DNA from: Lelliottia jeotgali
Lineage (GTDB): Bacteria > Pseudomonadota > Gammaproteobacteria > Enterobacterales > Enterobacteriaceae
Assembly (NCBI GenBank): GCA_002271215.1
Contig: CP018628.1
Location: 2,914,001-2,978,000, forward strand
Direction of reading: 5' to 3'
DNA: 64,000 bases
Under the pieces are notes generated by a model. The model worked only from the letters and a program-made list of their open reading frames with translations, was not told the origin of the DNA and ran no database searches. A program made the position numbers and the translations under genes. Shown here one piece after another: positions 21,037 to 30,294 of the stretch; position 1 is the first letter of the stretch; every line of letters begins with the position of its first letter.

Positions 21037-21936
21037 ATGTCGACATATCCGGATAGTTTACTGATCCTCAACGGCAAAAGTGCGGGCAATGACCTTCTGC
21101 GCCAGGCGATTGCTGATTTGCGTGAAAGTGGCGCACAAATTCACGTCCGTGTGACCTGGGAAAAAGGCGACGCGGCTCGCTATATTGACGAGGCCTGTCG
21201 GCTGGGCGTCGCAACGGTGATCGCCGGTGGCGGCGATGGGACGATTAATGAAGTGGCAAGCGCACTGATAGAACGCAATGCCGCGCAGCGCCCGGTGATG
21301 GGCATTTTACCCCTTGGTACCGCCAATGATTTCGCCACCAGCGCGGGTATTCCAGAAAGCATGGATAAAGCCTTACAGCTGGCGATCGTCGGGAAAGCCA
21401 CCGCGGTCGATATCGCCCAGGTCAATGATAAAACCTGTTTCATCAACATGGCGACAGGTGGATTTGGCACGCGTATTACCAGCGAAACGCCAGAGAAACT
21501 CAAAGCCGCGCTTGGCGGGGTATCGTATTTGATTCACGGGCTGATGCGCATGGATATGCTCAAACCCGACCGCTGCGAAATTAACGGTGAAAATTTCCAC
21601 TGGCAGGGCGACGCGCTGGTTATTGGGATTGGTAACGGACGTCAGGCGGGCGGAGGACAACAGCTTTGCCCGGAAGCGCTGATCAACGATGGTCTGTTAC
21701 AGCTGAGGATTTTCACCAGCGACGGAATGCTGCCCGCGCTGTTCACCACCCTGACCCGCCCGGAAGAAAGCCCGAACGTGCTCGACGGACAGTCGGCGTG
21801 GTTTGAGATTATTGCCCCACACGGAATGACCTTTAACCTCGACGGTGAACCACTGAGCGGCGAGCATTTCCGCATTTCCCTGCTCTCCGGCGCGCTGGAG
21901 TGCCGGTTGCCGCCGGATTGCGTGCTTCTACGGTAA
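21037..21936 (+). CDS. yegS: Lipid kinase YegS
   Basis: The product is 299 residues from the ATG at 21037, which is preceded by AGGGAG; this matches the E. coli length. The ten codons upstream in frame are not conserved. The diacylglycerol-kinase catalytic motif [10 protein letters not shown] (about residues 62-71) and the [10 protein letters not shown] block are present. YegS phosphorylates phosphatidylglycerol in vitro with Mg2+ or Ca2+. The Asp and Glu metal ligands of the family, near [10 protein letters not shown], can be seen in the C-terminal lobe. A terminator hairpin lies 100 bp downstream. Confidence 0.94.
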   Translation: MSTYPDSLLILNGKSAGNDLLRQAIADLRESGAQIHVRVTWEKGDAARYIDEACRLGVATVIAGGGDGTINEVASALIERNAAQRPVMGILPLGTANDFATSAGIPESMDKALQLAIVGKATAVDIAQVNDKTCFINMATGGFGTRITSETPEKLKAALGGVSYLIHGLMRMDMLKPDRCEINGENFHWQGDALVIGIGNGRQAGGGQQLCPEALINDGLLQLRIFTSDGMLPALFTTLTRPEESPNVLDGQSAWFEIIAPHGMTFNLDGEPLSGEHFRISLLSGALECRLPPDCVLLR

Positions 21937-21993
21937 CGGCTATGCCCGGCGGCGCAACGCTTGCACGGGCCTAAAGGGTTGTGCGGTCTGGTG

Positions 21994-22028
21994 CCCTCAC
22001 CCCGGGCCTCTACCACAGGGAGAGGGTG
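21994..22028. repeat. Dispersed CCCTCACCCC/CTCTCCC palindromic repeat, copy 2
   Basis: GTGCGGTCTGGTGCCCTCACC precedes a degenerate centre and a closing GGGAGAGGGTG. The central palindrome is mutated (CTCTACCACAGGGAGAG). Confidence 0.5.
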
Positions 22029-22036
22029 AAAACATA

Positions 22037-22062
22037 AAAAACGGCAACGATGTTGCCGTTTT
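22037..22062. terminator. Bidirectional terminator between yegS and the ABC operon
   Basis: Stem ACGGCAAC / GTTGCCGT with a GAT loop, flanked by A and T runs that extend the pairing. It serves the convergent yegS and ABC transporter transcripts. Confidence 0.8.
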
Positions 22063-22073
22063 GCATTGACCTT

Positions 22074-22105
22074 GTAGGCCGGGTAAGGTGCAGCCGCCAC
22101 CCGGC
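22074..22105. repeat. REP element
   Basis: GTAGGCCGGGTAAGGTGC then AGCCGCCACCCGGC, the same REP type as at 7549. Confidence 0.75.
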
Positions 22106-22119
22106 CATAAAAGCCTCAC

Positions 22120-22893
22120 TCAATACGCCGCCACTTCCCGCGCCATCTCGCGGGTGTACTGTTGGCTGGCGTTCACCAGCATTCGCGTATAGTCGGTTTT
22201 CGCGTTTCCGGCGACCAGCTCATCTACGGTCAACGTTTCCAGAATCTTGCCGTATTGCATCACCGCCACTTTCTGGCACAGATGGGCAATCACGCCGAGA
22301 TCGTGCGTCACCATCAGATAGGTGAGATTCGATTCGCGCTGCAGTTCTGCCAGCAGATTTAAAATCTCCGCCTGCACTGACACGTCCAGCGCCGACGTGG
22401 GTTCATCCAGCAGCAGCACCTGCGGCTCCAGAATCAGCGCCCTGGCGATAGCCACGCGCTGACGCTGACCACCGGAAAGTTGATGCGGAAAGCGATCGCG
22501 AAACGCCCGGTTCAGCCCTACTTTGTCGAGTAAACCATGAATGCGCCGATCGCGGTCCGAAATGCCGTGAATTTGCAGCGGCTCTTCCAGAATATCGCCA
22601 ATCGTGTGACGCGGATGCAGCGATCCATACGGGTCCTGAAACACCATTTGCACCCGGCGGCAGCGTTCGGCGTTGATCTTTCGCCCCAGCGGAATACCGT
22701 CGATCGCCAGTTCGCCGTCCCAGTGGGTAAACAACCCGGCCAGACATTTCAGCACCGTGGTTTTGCCGGAACCCGATTCCCCCACCAGCCCGTAAATCTC
22801 CCCTTCCCCGACGCTAATGTTCACCTCGTCGAGCACCTGATTACGCTTTTCACCCTCGCCAAAAGCCAGGTTGAGGTTTTTAATCTCGATCAT
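22120..22893 (-). CDS. Peptide-type ABC transporter ATP-binding protein (DppF-like)
   Basis: The product is 257 residues. Walker A is GESGSGKTT (about 38-46), the signature is LSGGQRQRVAIARAL and Walker B is [12 protein letters not shown], so it is a complete ATPase of the oligopeptide/nickel importer class. AAGGAG lies six bases before the ATG. It is the last gene of a five-gene operon (binding protein, two permeases, two ATPases). The substrate cannot be told from the sequence. The locus is not part of the E. coli backbone here. Confidence 0.88.
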   Translation of the reverse strand: MIEIKNLNLAFGEGEKRNQVLDEVNISVGEGEIYGLVGESGSGKTTVLKCLAGLFTHWDGELAIDGIPLGRKINAERCRRVQMVFQDPYGSLHPRHTIGDILEEPLQIHGISDRDRRIHGLLDKVGLNRAFRDRFPHQLSGGQRQRVAIARALILEPQVLLLDEPTSALDVSVQAEILNLLAELQRESNLTYLMVTHDLGVIAHLCQKVAVMQYGKILETLTVDELVAGNAKTDYTRMLVNASQQYTREMAREVAAY

Positions 22894-22902
22894 CTCTGCT
22901 CC

Positions 22903-23775
22903 TTATTCGGTGAGCCAGCTGGCCTGGCGCTGCAATACGGGCAGCACCGGACGGCGATGGTTAAGTTCCGGCAATGCGCTGATTAGGCCCTGGGTATAAG
23001 GATGCTGCGCGTTGTGCAGATCGCAGGCAGCGATGGACTCCACCACCCGGCCGGCATACATCACCAGCACCCGGTCGCAAAAACTGCGCACCAGGTTTAT
23101 GTCATGGCTAATAAAAATAAGCCCCAGACCACGCGATTTAACCAGATCGTCGAGCAATCCCAGCACCTGCAAGCGCACGGAAATGTCGAGCGCAGAGGTC
23201 GGTTCATCGGCGATCACCAGTTCGGGATCGGTTATGAGCATCATAGCGATCATGATGCGCTGCCCCTGTCCGCCGGAAATTTCGTGCGGATACAGGTGAT
23301 AGACCCGCTCCGGCTGGCGGATGCGCACCACGTCGAGCATCTCCAGCACTTTGGCTTTCGCCTCGGCTTTGCGCCCCGGATGGTGCGTCAGCCAGGCTTC
23401 GGCAATCTGATCGCCGACGCAGACCACCGGATTGAGGGAATATTTCGGGTCCTGCATGATCATCGAGATGCGCTTGCCGCGAATGCCGCGCATTTGCGCC
23501 TCGCTGACGGTGCGCAAATCAACATCGCCAAACTGCATTCTGGTTGCGCTGATCCGCGCCTTCGCCGGATGCAGACGCAGCAGCGCCCGCCCGACGGTGG
23601 ATTTCCCGGAACCCGACTCACCGACAATCGCCAGCTTCTCGCGTCCTAACTGAAAAGAGACGCCGCGTACGGCGTTGGTCACCGCGCCGCCGTTGATAAA
23701 ATCGACGTGCAGATCGCGCACGTCGAGCAGTGGAGCGTTATTCGCTGCGAGGATCGAGGATGTCACGTAGGCCAT
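22903..23775 (-). CDS. Peptide-type ABC transporter ATP-binding protein (DppD-like)
   Basis: The product is 290 residues. Walker A is GESGSGKST, the signature is [15 protein letters not shown] and Walker B is [18 protein letters not shown]. The C-terminal [21 protein letters not shown] is the oligopeptide-ATPase C-terminal domain. The ATG at 23775 overlaps the permease gene before it by 38 bp; a GTG nine bases later is an alternative with better Shine-Dalgarno spacing. Translational coupling with the permease is likely. Confidence 0.87.
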   Translation of the reverse strand: MAYVTSSILAANNAPLLDVRDLHVDFINGGAVTNAVRGVSFQLGREKLAIVGESGSGKSTVGRALLRLHPAKARISATRMQFGDVDLRTVSEAQMRGIRGKRISMIMQDPKYSLNPVVCVGDQIAEAWLTHHPGRKAEAKAKVLEMLDVVRIRQPERVYHLYPHEISGGQGQRIMIAMMLITDPELVIADEPTSALDISVRLQVLGLLDDLVKSRGLGLIFISHDINLVRSFCDRVLVMYAGRVVESIAACDLHNAQHPYTQGLISALPELNHRRPVLPVLQRQASWLTE

Positions 23776-24643
23776 CTCCTAAGAAGTTGAACGCCAGGCT
23801 GTTGATCAGGATAGCCAGCCCCGGAATAGTCACTACCCACCAGCACTCCATCATGTAGGTGCGCCCGCTGGAGATCATCGCGCCCCACTCCGGCTCCGGC
23901 GGCTGCGCGCCGAGGCCGAGAAAGCCCAGACCGGCGGCGGTCAGAATGATCCCGGCCATATTCATGGTGATACGAATAATCACCGACGGCAGGCACAGGG
24001 GAACAATATGTCGCCACAGCACACGCACCGGGGACGCACCCTGTAAACGCACCGCCGAGATAAAATCGGCCTGGCGCAGCGAGAGCGTTTCCGCCCGCGC
24101 CAGACGGGCAATCGGCGGCCAGGCAGTAATCGTAATGGCAATCACCACGTGCTCCAGCCCCGGACCGAGTGCGGCGACAAACGCCAGCGCCAGCACCAGG
24201 CTTGGGAAAGAGATAAAGATATCCGTCACCCGCATCAGCACCGCATCGACTTTGCCGCCGAAATATCCGGCGGTGACGCCCAGCAGCAACCCTAAAGGCC
24301 CTACGGTGACTGACACCAGCAGCACGATATACAGCGTGATGCGCGAGCCGTACACCAGGCGGCTGAAAATATCGCGGCCAAACTCATCGGTGCCAAACCA
24401 GTGCCGGGCATTCGGCGCGACCAGCGCATTGTTGAGGTCTTGCACCAGCGGGTTATACGGTGCAATCAGCGGGGCAAAGGCGGCGACGATCAGCAGCAGC
24501 AGAACAATTCCGCCACCGATTGCCGTCAGCGGGTTGCGCGCCATTTTGCCGACAAAACCGGCCCCACGGTTCAGGCGGCGTTTGATACGCTGGCGGCTTT
24601 CGCGGTTAGCGGCCCCCAGCGGCGTATCCAGAGAAACGGTCAT
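23738..24643 (-). CDS. Peptide-type ABC transporter permease (DppC-like)
   Basis: The product is 301 residues. It has the N-terminal OppC cap (KMARNPLTAIGGGIVLLLLIVAAFAPLIAPYNP) and the DELFGRDIFS-type stretch FGTDEFGRDIFSRLVYGSR. The EAA loop is EFISAVRLQGASPVRVLWRHIVP-like (ADFISAVRLQGAS). About six membrane helices are visible. It overlaps the first permease by 4 bp. Confidence 0.88.
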   Translation of the reverse strand: MTVSLDTPLGAANRESRQRIKRRLNRGAGFVGKMARNPLTAIGGGIVLLLLIVAAFAPLIAPYNPLVQDLNNALVAPNARHWFGTDEFGRDIFSRLVYGSRITLYIVLLVSVTVGPLGLLLGVTAGYFGGKVDAVLMRVTDIFISFPSLVLALAFVAALGPGLEHVVIAITITAWPPIARLARAETLSLRQADFISAVRLQGASPVRVLWRHIVPLCLPSVIIRITMNMAGIILTAAGLGFLGLGAQPPEPEWGAMISSGRTYMMECWWVVTIPGLAILINSLAFNFLGDGLRDILDPRSE

Positions 24644-25677
24644 GATTTCGTCCTCGGGTCAAAGAGTTGATACAGCATGTCGGAGAGCAGGTTGAGCATC
24701 ACAAAGATGACCCCCACCAGCAGCACGCAGCCCATTACCGCATTCATATCGCCGAGCAGCAGGCTGCCGGTGAGATAAGAACCAAAACCGGGCCACGAGA
24801 AGACGGTTTCAATCAGCACCGCGCCTTCCAGCAGCGAGCCGTAGGCCAACGCGACCACCGTTAACAGCTGCACCAGGATATTGCGAAACGCGTGATTCCA
24901 GATAACCTGCCGCTCGGTTAAGCCTTTCACCCGCGCGGTGATGATGAACTCCTGCGAGAGCTGCGCCAGCATAAAGCTGCGGGTCATACGGCTGATGTAG
25001 GCCAGCGAGTGGAAGCCGAGCAATGACGCGGGCAGCACCAGATGATTGATCGCGTTCCAGAACACGGCGCTGTTGCCCGCCAGGAGTGCATCGACGGTCA
25101 TCAGCCCGGTCCGGCGCGGCACGATACCGTCCAGCCCCAAATCCAGCCTTCCGGCACCACCCACCCAGCCGAGCCAGGCGTAGAACAGCAGCAGCCCCAT
25201 CATCCCGACCCAGAAAATCGGCGTGGAATAACCCGCCAGGCTAATAATGCGCACCACATAATCAGACAGGCTATTGCGCCGCGCCGCCGCCAGCACGCCC
25301 AGCGGAATGCCTAAACCCGCGCCAACGACGATCGCCATCGTTGCCAGCTCCAGCGTCGCCGGGAAGACGCGCAGGATATCGTCCGTCACCGGTTTGCCGG
25401 TCAGCAGCGCATTCCCCAAATCACCATGCAGGAGATTGTTCAGGTAAATGCCGAATTGCGTCAGCAAGGATTGATCGAAGCCCAGCTGGTGATAAACCTG
25501 CTGATAGGTGCTGTGGTCGGCGTCCGGCCCGACAATCGCCAGCACCGGATCAACCGGCATCACGCGACCGATAAAAAAGGTCAGCAGCAGCAGGCCAAAC
25601 AGCGTCACCAGCACCTGCGTCAGCCGCTTCGAGAAACGGCGGGTACGGGAGCCGGGCGAGAGGATCGCGACGCTCAT
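24640..25677 (-). CDS. Peptide-type ABC transporter permease (DppB-like)
   Basis: The product is 345 residues. It has the typical OppB/DppB N-terminus (LTQVLVTLFGLLLLTFFIGRVMPVDPVLA) and the segment QLGFDQSLLTQFGIYLNNLLHGDLGNALLTGKPV. The EAA loop is EFIITARVKGLTERQVIWNHAFRN. Six membrane helices are expected. It begins 4 bp inside the end of the binding-protein gene. Confidence 0.88.
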   Translation of the reverse strand: MSVAILSPGSRTRRFSKRLTQVLVTLFGLLLLTFFIGRVMPVDPVLAIVGPDADHSTYQQVYHQLGFDQSLLTQFGIYLNNLLHGDLGNALLTGKPVTDDILRVFPATLELATMAIVVGAGLGIPLGVLAAARRNSLSDYVVRIISLAGYSTPIFWVGMMGLLLFYAWLGWVGGAGRLDLGLDGIVPRRTGLMTVDALLAGNSAVFWNAINHLVLPASLLGFHSLAYISRMTRSFMLAQLSQEFIITARVKGLTERQVIWNHAFRNILVQLLTVVALAYGSLLEGAVLIETVFSWPGFGSYLTGSLLLGDMNAVMGCVLLVGVIFVMLNLLSDMLYQLFDPRTKS

Positions 25678-27290
25678 TGTTCACCTCCGGTTTTGTAGAC
25701 TTCACGCAGGAACGTGGTGGCCGACGGGTGCGACTGGAAGTTTTTGACTTCATTGCGCACCACGACGGAATCGACCATTTGCGACAGAGGGACCATCGCC
25801 GGAATCAGTTCGTCGTAACGGACCTGGATCTGCTGATAATCGGCGATTTGTTTTTGCGGATCGCGCTCCAGCAGCGCTTTGTCGATCATCTCGTTCAGTG
25901 GTTTGTCGTAGAAACTGGTGCGCCAGCCCTGGAAGTTGGTGAGTCGCGCTTCGTCGCTGTTGTCAGGGTTATAAACCAGCGCACGCAGGCTGGAGTGCGG
26001 ATGCGGCTCGACACCACTTCCGCCGCGCCCAACCAGCATGTCGAACTTACGCTCGCGCATCGCACCGTAAATCTGGTTCCCGGTGCCGGTGATGATTTTG
26101 GCGTTGATCCCCGCCTGCATCAGCGTGGACTGCACGGCAATGGCGATATTGAGGAACGGCTGATCCGCCAGCACGCGCAGGGTGGTGTCGAAACCTTGCG
26201 GATAGCCCGCTTCGGCCAGCAGCTTTTTGGCGCGCGGAATATCCAGCCGGTAGCCAGGGTCCGGCAGCGTCGACGGCATTCCGGCTTTGATCGGGCGCTG
26301 GTGCAACACGCCGTAGCCCGGCATCAGCGCTTTGTTGATACCCTGATAATCAATCAGGTAGCGCACCGCTTCGCGCACTTTCGGGTTGGCGAAGTGCGCC
26401 TCTTTCATGCTCATCGCCACGTAATAAACGGTCCCTTTCTGCACGGCTTCAACCGTCAGCTGAGGGTCTTTGCGCAGGGCGTTGATATCGGACACCGCCA
26501 TGTTATTGGCAATATCCAGATCGCCTTTCTCAATCATCAGCCGCAGGGTTTGCGACTCCTGAAAATGGCGCAACACGATGCGGTTCATTTTCGGCTCTTC
26601 GCGCCAGTAGTGCGGGTTGCGCTGCATGCGCAGAACATCCTTCGCCTGCCAGGTATCGAGCATAAACGGGCCAGAACCGGCCTCGTTGGTGGTCAGCCAG
26701 CGATTCCCCCAGTCGTTGTTCACTTCGTGAGATTGCACCGTTTTACTGTCGAGCACGCCGAGATTGCCGAGCGCCCCAAGAGAGTAAATCACCAGCTGCG
26801 GATCGTTCGGCTTGGGCAGCACGATCTGCACGGTGTAGTCGTCGGGCGCGCTGATTTGGTTATCGATATTTTTCTTGCTGAAACCGTAAGATTTCCACAC
26901 CGATGCTTGCGCCAGATTCAGGTGCAGCAGACGGCGCATTGACCAAACCACATCCTGCGCGGTGAGCGGATTCCCGGAGTGGAATTTGACGTTATCGCGC
27001 AGATGGAAAGTCAGGGTTTTGCCGTCCGGCGCGATCTCCCAGGATTTCGCCAGCGCGGGCCTGACGTTGGTCAGTTCGTTCGGGTCGAGTTCCACCAGCG
27101 AATCGTAGAGATTCACCACGATGCCGACCACTTCGTTGCCGGTCATTGCGGCCGGATCAAGCGTCAGCAGGTTGTTCATGTTCATGCCGATGATGAGCTG
27201 GTCGGGCGGCGTTTTCGCATATGCCGCCCCGCTCCCCATCATCAGCGAGAGCGCGAGTAAGCACGCCCTCAACAGAGGAGTTTGTTTCAT
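25674..27290 (-). CDS. Periplasmic substrate-binding protein of a peptide-type ABC transporter
   Basis: The product is 538 residues with a cleavable signal peptide (MKQTPLLRACLLALSLMMGSGAAYAK) and no lipobox, so it should be free in the periplasm. It belongs to the SBP_bac_5 family (DppA/OppA type): LTFHLRDNVKFHSGNPLTAQDVVWSMRR is the family signature. The family carries peptides, nickel, opines, glutathione or sugar derivatives, so the ligand stays open. The first gene of the operon, it is separated from the upstream enolase-superfamily gene by a REP pair; the two may work on the same compound. Confidence 0.88.
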   Translation of the reverse strand: MKQTPLLRACLLALSLMMGSGAAYAKTPPDQLIIGMNMNNLLTLDPAAMTGNEVVGIVVNLYDSLVELDPNELTNVRPALAKSWEIAPDGKTLTFHLRDNVKFHSGNPLTAQDVVWSMRRLLHLNLAQASVWKSYGFSKKNIDNQISAPDDYTVQIVLPKPNDPQLVIYSLGALGNLGVLDSKTVQSHEVNNDWGNRWLTTNEAGSGPFMLDTWQAKDVLRMQRNPHYWREEPKMNRIVLRHFQESQTLRLMIEKGDLDIANNMAVSDINALRKDPQLTVEAVQKGTVYYVAMSMKEAHFANPKVREAVRYLIDYQGINKALMPGYGVLHQRPIKAGMPSTLPDPGYRLDIPRAKKLLAEAGYPQGFDTTLRVLADQPFLNIAIAVQSTLMQAGINAKIITGTGNQIYGAMRERKFDMLVGRGGSGVEPHPHSSLRALVYNPDNSDEARLTNFQGWRTSFYDKPLNEMIDKALLERDPQKQIADYQQIQVRYDELIPAMVPLSQMVDSVVVRNEVKNFQSHPSATTFLREVYKTGGEQ

Positions 27291-27317
27291 GTATATATCG
27301 CCTGTAGGGTACGTTTT

Positions 27318-27389
27318 GCCGGATGGCGGCTCACGCCTTATCGGGCCTACGGGGCCACGTAGGCCCGATTAGCGCAGCGCCATCGGGCA
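27318..27389. repeat. BIME: inverted pair of REP elements
   Basis: GCCGGATGGCGGCTCACGCC reads on one side and the opposite REP AGCGCAGCGCCATCGGGC on the other, joined by CCTACGGGGCCACGTAGG. It lies between the dehydratase-like gene and the ABC binding protein and may weaken readthrough or stabilise the upstream mRNA. Confidence 0.75.
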
Positions 27390-27399
27390 TTTTTATTGT

Positions 27400-28554
27400 T
27401 CAGTCGTGGCTGACTGTATTGGCTTCGATATACGCAAAATTGATGTCTTCGCCGAGACCCGGTCGGTCCGGCAAGCTGACCATGCCGTGTTCATCCATCG
27501 GGTCGACGAGGCTGTGGAGATAGGCAGCCGGTTGGTCGTAATCAAGGAACGGATGCAGCAGGCCGCGCTCATACCAGCGGCAGTTCTTAATTGCGCCGAT
27601 CACCGCCAGGCTGGCCGCGCCGTTGCCGTGAACTTCGCAGTCCATGCCGAAGGATTCCGCGAGGTTTGCCACTTTCAGCGTCGGCGAAATCCCGCCTACG
27701 CCGTTGGCTCCTGCGCGAAGAATGTCGCAGGCCCCGGCTTTTATCCAGTCGGCGCGACTGTGGTGTTTTCCGCCCAGGCTTTCCGGGCCAATAATTGGAA
27801 TCGACAGGTTTTCCGCCAGCCATGCGTAGGAGGCCATACTCTCCTCTTCCATCGGCTCTTCGAACCACGCGAAGTTGAGTTTTTCCAGCTCTTTGCCGAT
27901 GTATAGCGCTTCAGTGCGGCTGTACCAGTGGTATCCGTCAATCATCAGATCGATATCCGGTCCGACCGCTTCACGCACGGCGGCGCAGGCTTTGACGTCC
28001 ATTTTCGGGTTCGGTGCAAACGAGACGGGCGGCATCCAGGTGTGCAGTTTGATGGCTTTGTATCCGCGCGCCACCAGGGTTTCGGCAAAGCTCGCGTACT
28101 CGTCCGGCGTCGACAGACCGCCCGGGAGATCGTCCCCGCACATGGTGCTGCCGTAAGCCGGAACTTTATCGCGGTAACCGCCGAGCAGTTTCCACACCGG
28201 CATATTCAGTTTGCGACCAATCAGATCCCACAGCGCCTGCTCAATGAATCCGAGGGCGCGCTCGGTGAGCTGATGTGCGCTCCCGCGCTGCCAGTGCGCC
28301 AGTTCCTGCCAGATTTTTTCGCGGTTGAACGCATCCTGCCCGATCAGCACTTTGCGAAAGAAGGTATTGACCACAAAAGGGCGCACCACTTCCGGCGGCG
28401 CAAAAGCATACCCTTTGGTGCCATCGTCTGCCGTAATACTCAGCATTGCCATTTTGGCCATGTTTTCCGGACCTGGGTGCGAATGCCCGGCGCTGTCGGA
28501 AACCCGTCGCGTCGGATACTGGAAGACGGTGACGTTTACAGATTCTATTTTCAT
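27400..28554 (-). CDS. Enolase-superfamily protein, mandelate racemase/muconate lactonizing type
   Basis: The product is 384 residues. An N-terminal capping domain is followed by a TIM barrel. The three metal ligands are Asp206 (LMIDGYHW), Glu232 (WFEEP) and Glu258 (GPESLGG). A possible Asp277/His309 acid-base dyad (CDILRAG, CEVHGNG) is present. On the second barrel strand it has Lys169-Leu-His171 rather than the Lys-x-Lys of mandelate racemase. The superfamily removes a proton next to a carboxylate, and most sugar-acid members are dehydratases, but the substrate here is unknown. AAGGA precedes the ATG. The adjacent importer operon in the same direction suggests joint uptake and catabolism. 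Confidence 0.85.
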   Translation of the reverse strand: MKIESVNVTVFQYPTRRVSDSAGHSHPGPENMAKMAMLSITADDGTKGYAFAPPEVVRPFVVNTFFRKVLIGQDAFNREKIWQELAHWQRGSAHQLTERALGFIEQALWDLIGRKLNMPVWKLLGGYRDKVPAYGSTMCGDDLPGGLSTPDEYASFAETLVARGYKAIKLHTWMPPVSFAPNPKMDVKACAAVREAVGPDIDLMIDGYHWYSRTEALYIGKELEKLNFAWFEEPMEEESMASYAWLAENLSIPIIGPESLGGKHHSRADWIKAGACDILRAGANGVGGISPTLKVANLAESFGMDCEVHGNGAASLAVIGAIKNCRWYERGLLHPFLDYDQPAAYLHSLVDPMDEHGMVSLPDRPGLGEDINFAYIEANTVSHD

Positions 28555-28989
28555 TATCAGTCCTTAAAACTACAGAGGTTCAGAGCGACGTCGTAATTTG
28601 AAAAGCCGTTTCGAAAGTAACTTTAAGCGCAAAATTCATCCGCTGCCTTAGACAAATTCCGCTAAGCATCGGTCATTTATTGGGCATATGCACGGGGAGG
28701 AGTGACACTTTTCACAAAAGACAGGGGAAGTGTGAAGTTGATCGGGATGGGTGTTTGAATGAAATGAAAAAGGGTTTCGGGTTTAAGTGCGGTGCGGTCT
28801 GGGCCCCTCACCCCGGCCCTCTCCCAAAGGGAGAGGGAGAAAAGAAAGTCCCCTCTCCCACAGAAAGTGGAGAAGTCATAGTCCCCTCTCCCACATGAAG
28901 TGGAGAAGTCATAGTCCCCTCTCCCAAATGAAGTGGAGGAGTCATAGTTCCCTCTCCCTGTGGGAGAGGGTTAGGGTGAGGGCAACAGG
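28555..28989. other. Intergenic region with expanded palindromic repeat
   Basis: This 435-bp gap lies upstream of the enolase-superfamily gene and downstream of fbaB. The part next to the enolase-superfamily gene (28555-28790) should hold its promoter; I see no clear operator. The part next to fbaB is filled by the repeat described at 28805-28983. Confidence 0.5.
28805..28983. repeat. Dispersed palindromic repeat, copy 3, with internal 33-bp tandem array
   Basis: The two outer arms are complementary: CCCTCACCCCGGCCCTCTCC on the left and the closing GGGAGAGGGTTAGGGTGAGG on the right. Between them a 33-bp unit starting AGTCCCCTCTCCCA is repeated three times (28847-28879, 28880-28912, 28913-28945) with a partial fourth. 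Units differ from each other at 2-4 positions. There is no open frame of interest through it. Confidence 0.8.
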
Positions 28990-30042
28990 CTACGCGATAC
29001 TCACCTTCGTATCCAAATACACATCCTGCACCGCGTTAATCAGCTTAACGCCGTCGGCCATCGATTTTTTAAACGCTTTACGACCGAGAATGAGCCCCAT
29101 GCCGCCCGCGCGTTTATTGATAACCGCCGTTCGTACCGCGTCGGTCAGATCCGTTTCGCCGCCTGCCGCGCCGCCGGAGTTAATCAGCCCTGCACGCCCC
29201 ATGTAGCAGTTGGCGAGCTGGTAGCGCACCAGATCGATCGGGTTATCGCTGGTCAGCTTGCTGTAGACGCGGTCGTCGGTGTACCCAAAGTTCACCGCCT
29301 TGTAGCCGCCGTTATTCTCAGCCATTTTCTGCTTCACGATATCCGCACCGATGGTCGCCGCCAGATGGTTCGCCTGGCCGGTGAGATCCGCAGACACGTG
29401 GTAATCCACGCCATCTTTCTTAAACGCGTTGTTACGCAGATAGGCCCACAGCACCGTCACCATGCCCAGTTCGTGCGCACGCTCAAACGCTGCCGAGATC
29501 TCTTCAATCTGACGACGAGACTGTTCAGAGCCAAAGTAAATGGTCGCCCCCACCGCCACCGCGCCCATGTTGAAGGCCTGTTCAACGCTGGCATACAACG
29601 TCTGATCGTATTCGGTTGGGTAGCTCAGGGTTTCGTTGTGGTTCAGTTTTACAAGGAATGGAATGCGGTGCGCGTAACGGCGCGACACCGAAGCCAGCAC
29701 GCCGTAAGTTGACGCCACGCAGTTACAGCCAGCTTCTATCGCCAGCTCAACAATATTCTTCGGATCGAAATAGAGCGGATTGGCGGCAAACGATGCCCCC
29801 GCGGAGTGCTCAACGCCCTGGTCAACGGGCAGAATGGACAGATAGCCCGTCCCGGCAAGGCGTCCGGTGTTGTACAGCGTCTGCATATTTCGCAGCACCG
29901 CAGGCGGGCGATTGTTATCCATCATCACCCGATCAACATAGTCGTGGCCCGGCAGGTAGAGCTGATCGGCTGGAATAGTCATACAACGATGCTGTAAAAG
30001 GCTGTCGGCGTCTTTGCCAAGCAGCTGCGCAATATCAGTCAT
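28990..30042 (-). CDS. fbaB: Class I fructose-bisphosphate aldolase FbaB (DhnA family)
   Basis: The product is 350 residues from the ATG at 30042, which has GGGAG upstream and matches the E. coli start [13 protein letters not shown]. It cleaves fructose 1,6-bisphosphate by a Schiff-base mechanism and is used mostly in gluconeogenesis. The segments [39 protein letters not shown] and [16 protein letters not shown] are near-identical to E. coli. The gene is divergent from yegT. Confidence 0.96.
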   Translation of the reverse strand: MTDIAQLLGKDADSLLQHRCMTIPADQLYLPGHDYVDRVMMDNNRPPAVLRNMQTLYNTGRLAGTGYLSILPVDQGVEHSAGASFAANPLYFDPKNIVELAIEAGCNCVASTYGVLASVSRRYAHRIPFLVKLNHNETLSYPTEYDQTLYASVEQAFNMGAVAVGATIYFGSEQSRRQIEEISAAFERAHELGMVTVLWAYLRNNAFKKDGVDYHVSADLTGQANHLAATIGADIVKQKMAENNGGYKAVNFGYTDDRVYSKLTSDNPIDLVRYQLANCYMGRAGLINSGGAAGGETDLTDAVRTAVINKRAGGMGLILGRKAFKKSMADGVKLINAVQDVYLDTKVSIA

Positions 30043-30185
30043 AGCGATGCTCCCGTAAGTTCCGACATCATGTCGGAGCGTGTTATCCATACCCACAAAT
30101 TTGTGAGCAGACTAAGCCTGGACCCGACTTAACCTAATTTCCAGCATTCGCAACTTTTTTCAGCACAATCTGCTGGCTCGTTTCG

Positions 30186-30214
30186 TGTACAACAAAACTG
30201 TTACATTGATCAAA
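30186..30214. promoter_or_regulatory. Candidate operator and CRP site between fbaB and yegT
   Basis: A 20-bp imperfect palindrome with TGTA/TACA ends lies at 30186-30205. It overlaps TGTTA-N6-TCAAA at 30199-30214, which fits a CRP site with one change per half. Three GGTAT words follow at 30228-30263. These are by-eye matches in a divergent promoter region. Confidence 0.3.
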
Positions 30215-30294
30215 CATTCGCCCCAAAGGTATTTAAAAGGTATTATTGAGTGGTATGTTAAAGGCGTACCCTCTCTGACATGCAGGATTAAACA

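Noticed and set aside
25677..26942. Plus-strand ORF of 421 codons opposite the ABC binding protein
   Set aside because: Antisense shadow of a well-supported SBP_bac_5 gene; composition is typical of such shadows.
28847..28945. Three 33-bp repeats as a CRISPR array
   Set aside because: The units follow each other directly with no spacers, there are no cas genes, and the sequence belongs to a dispersed palindromic repeat.
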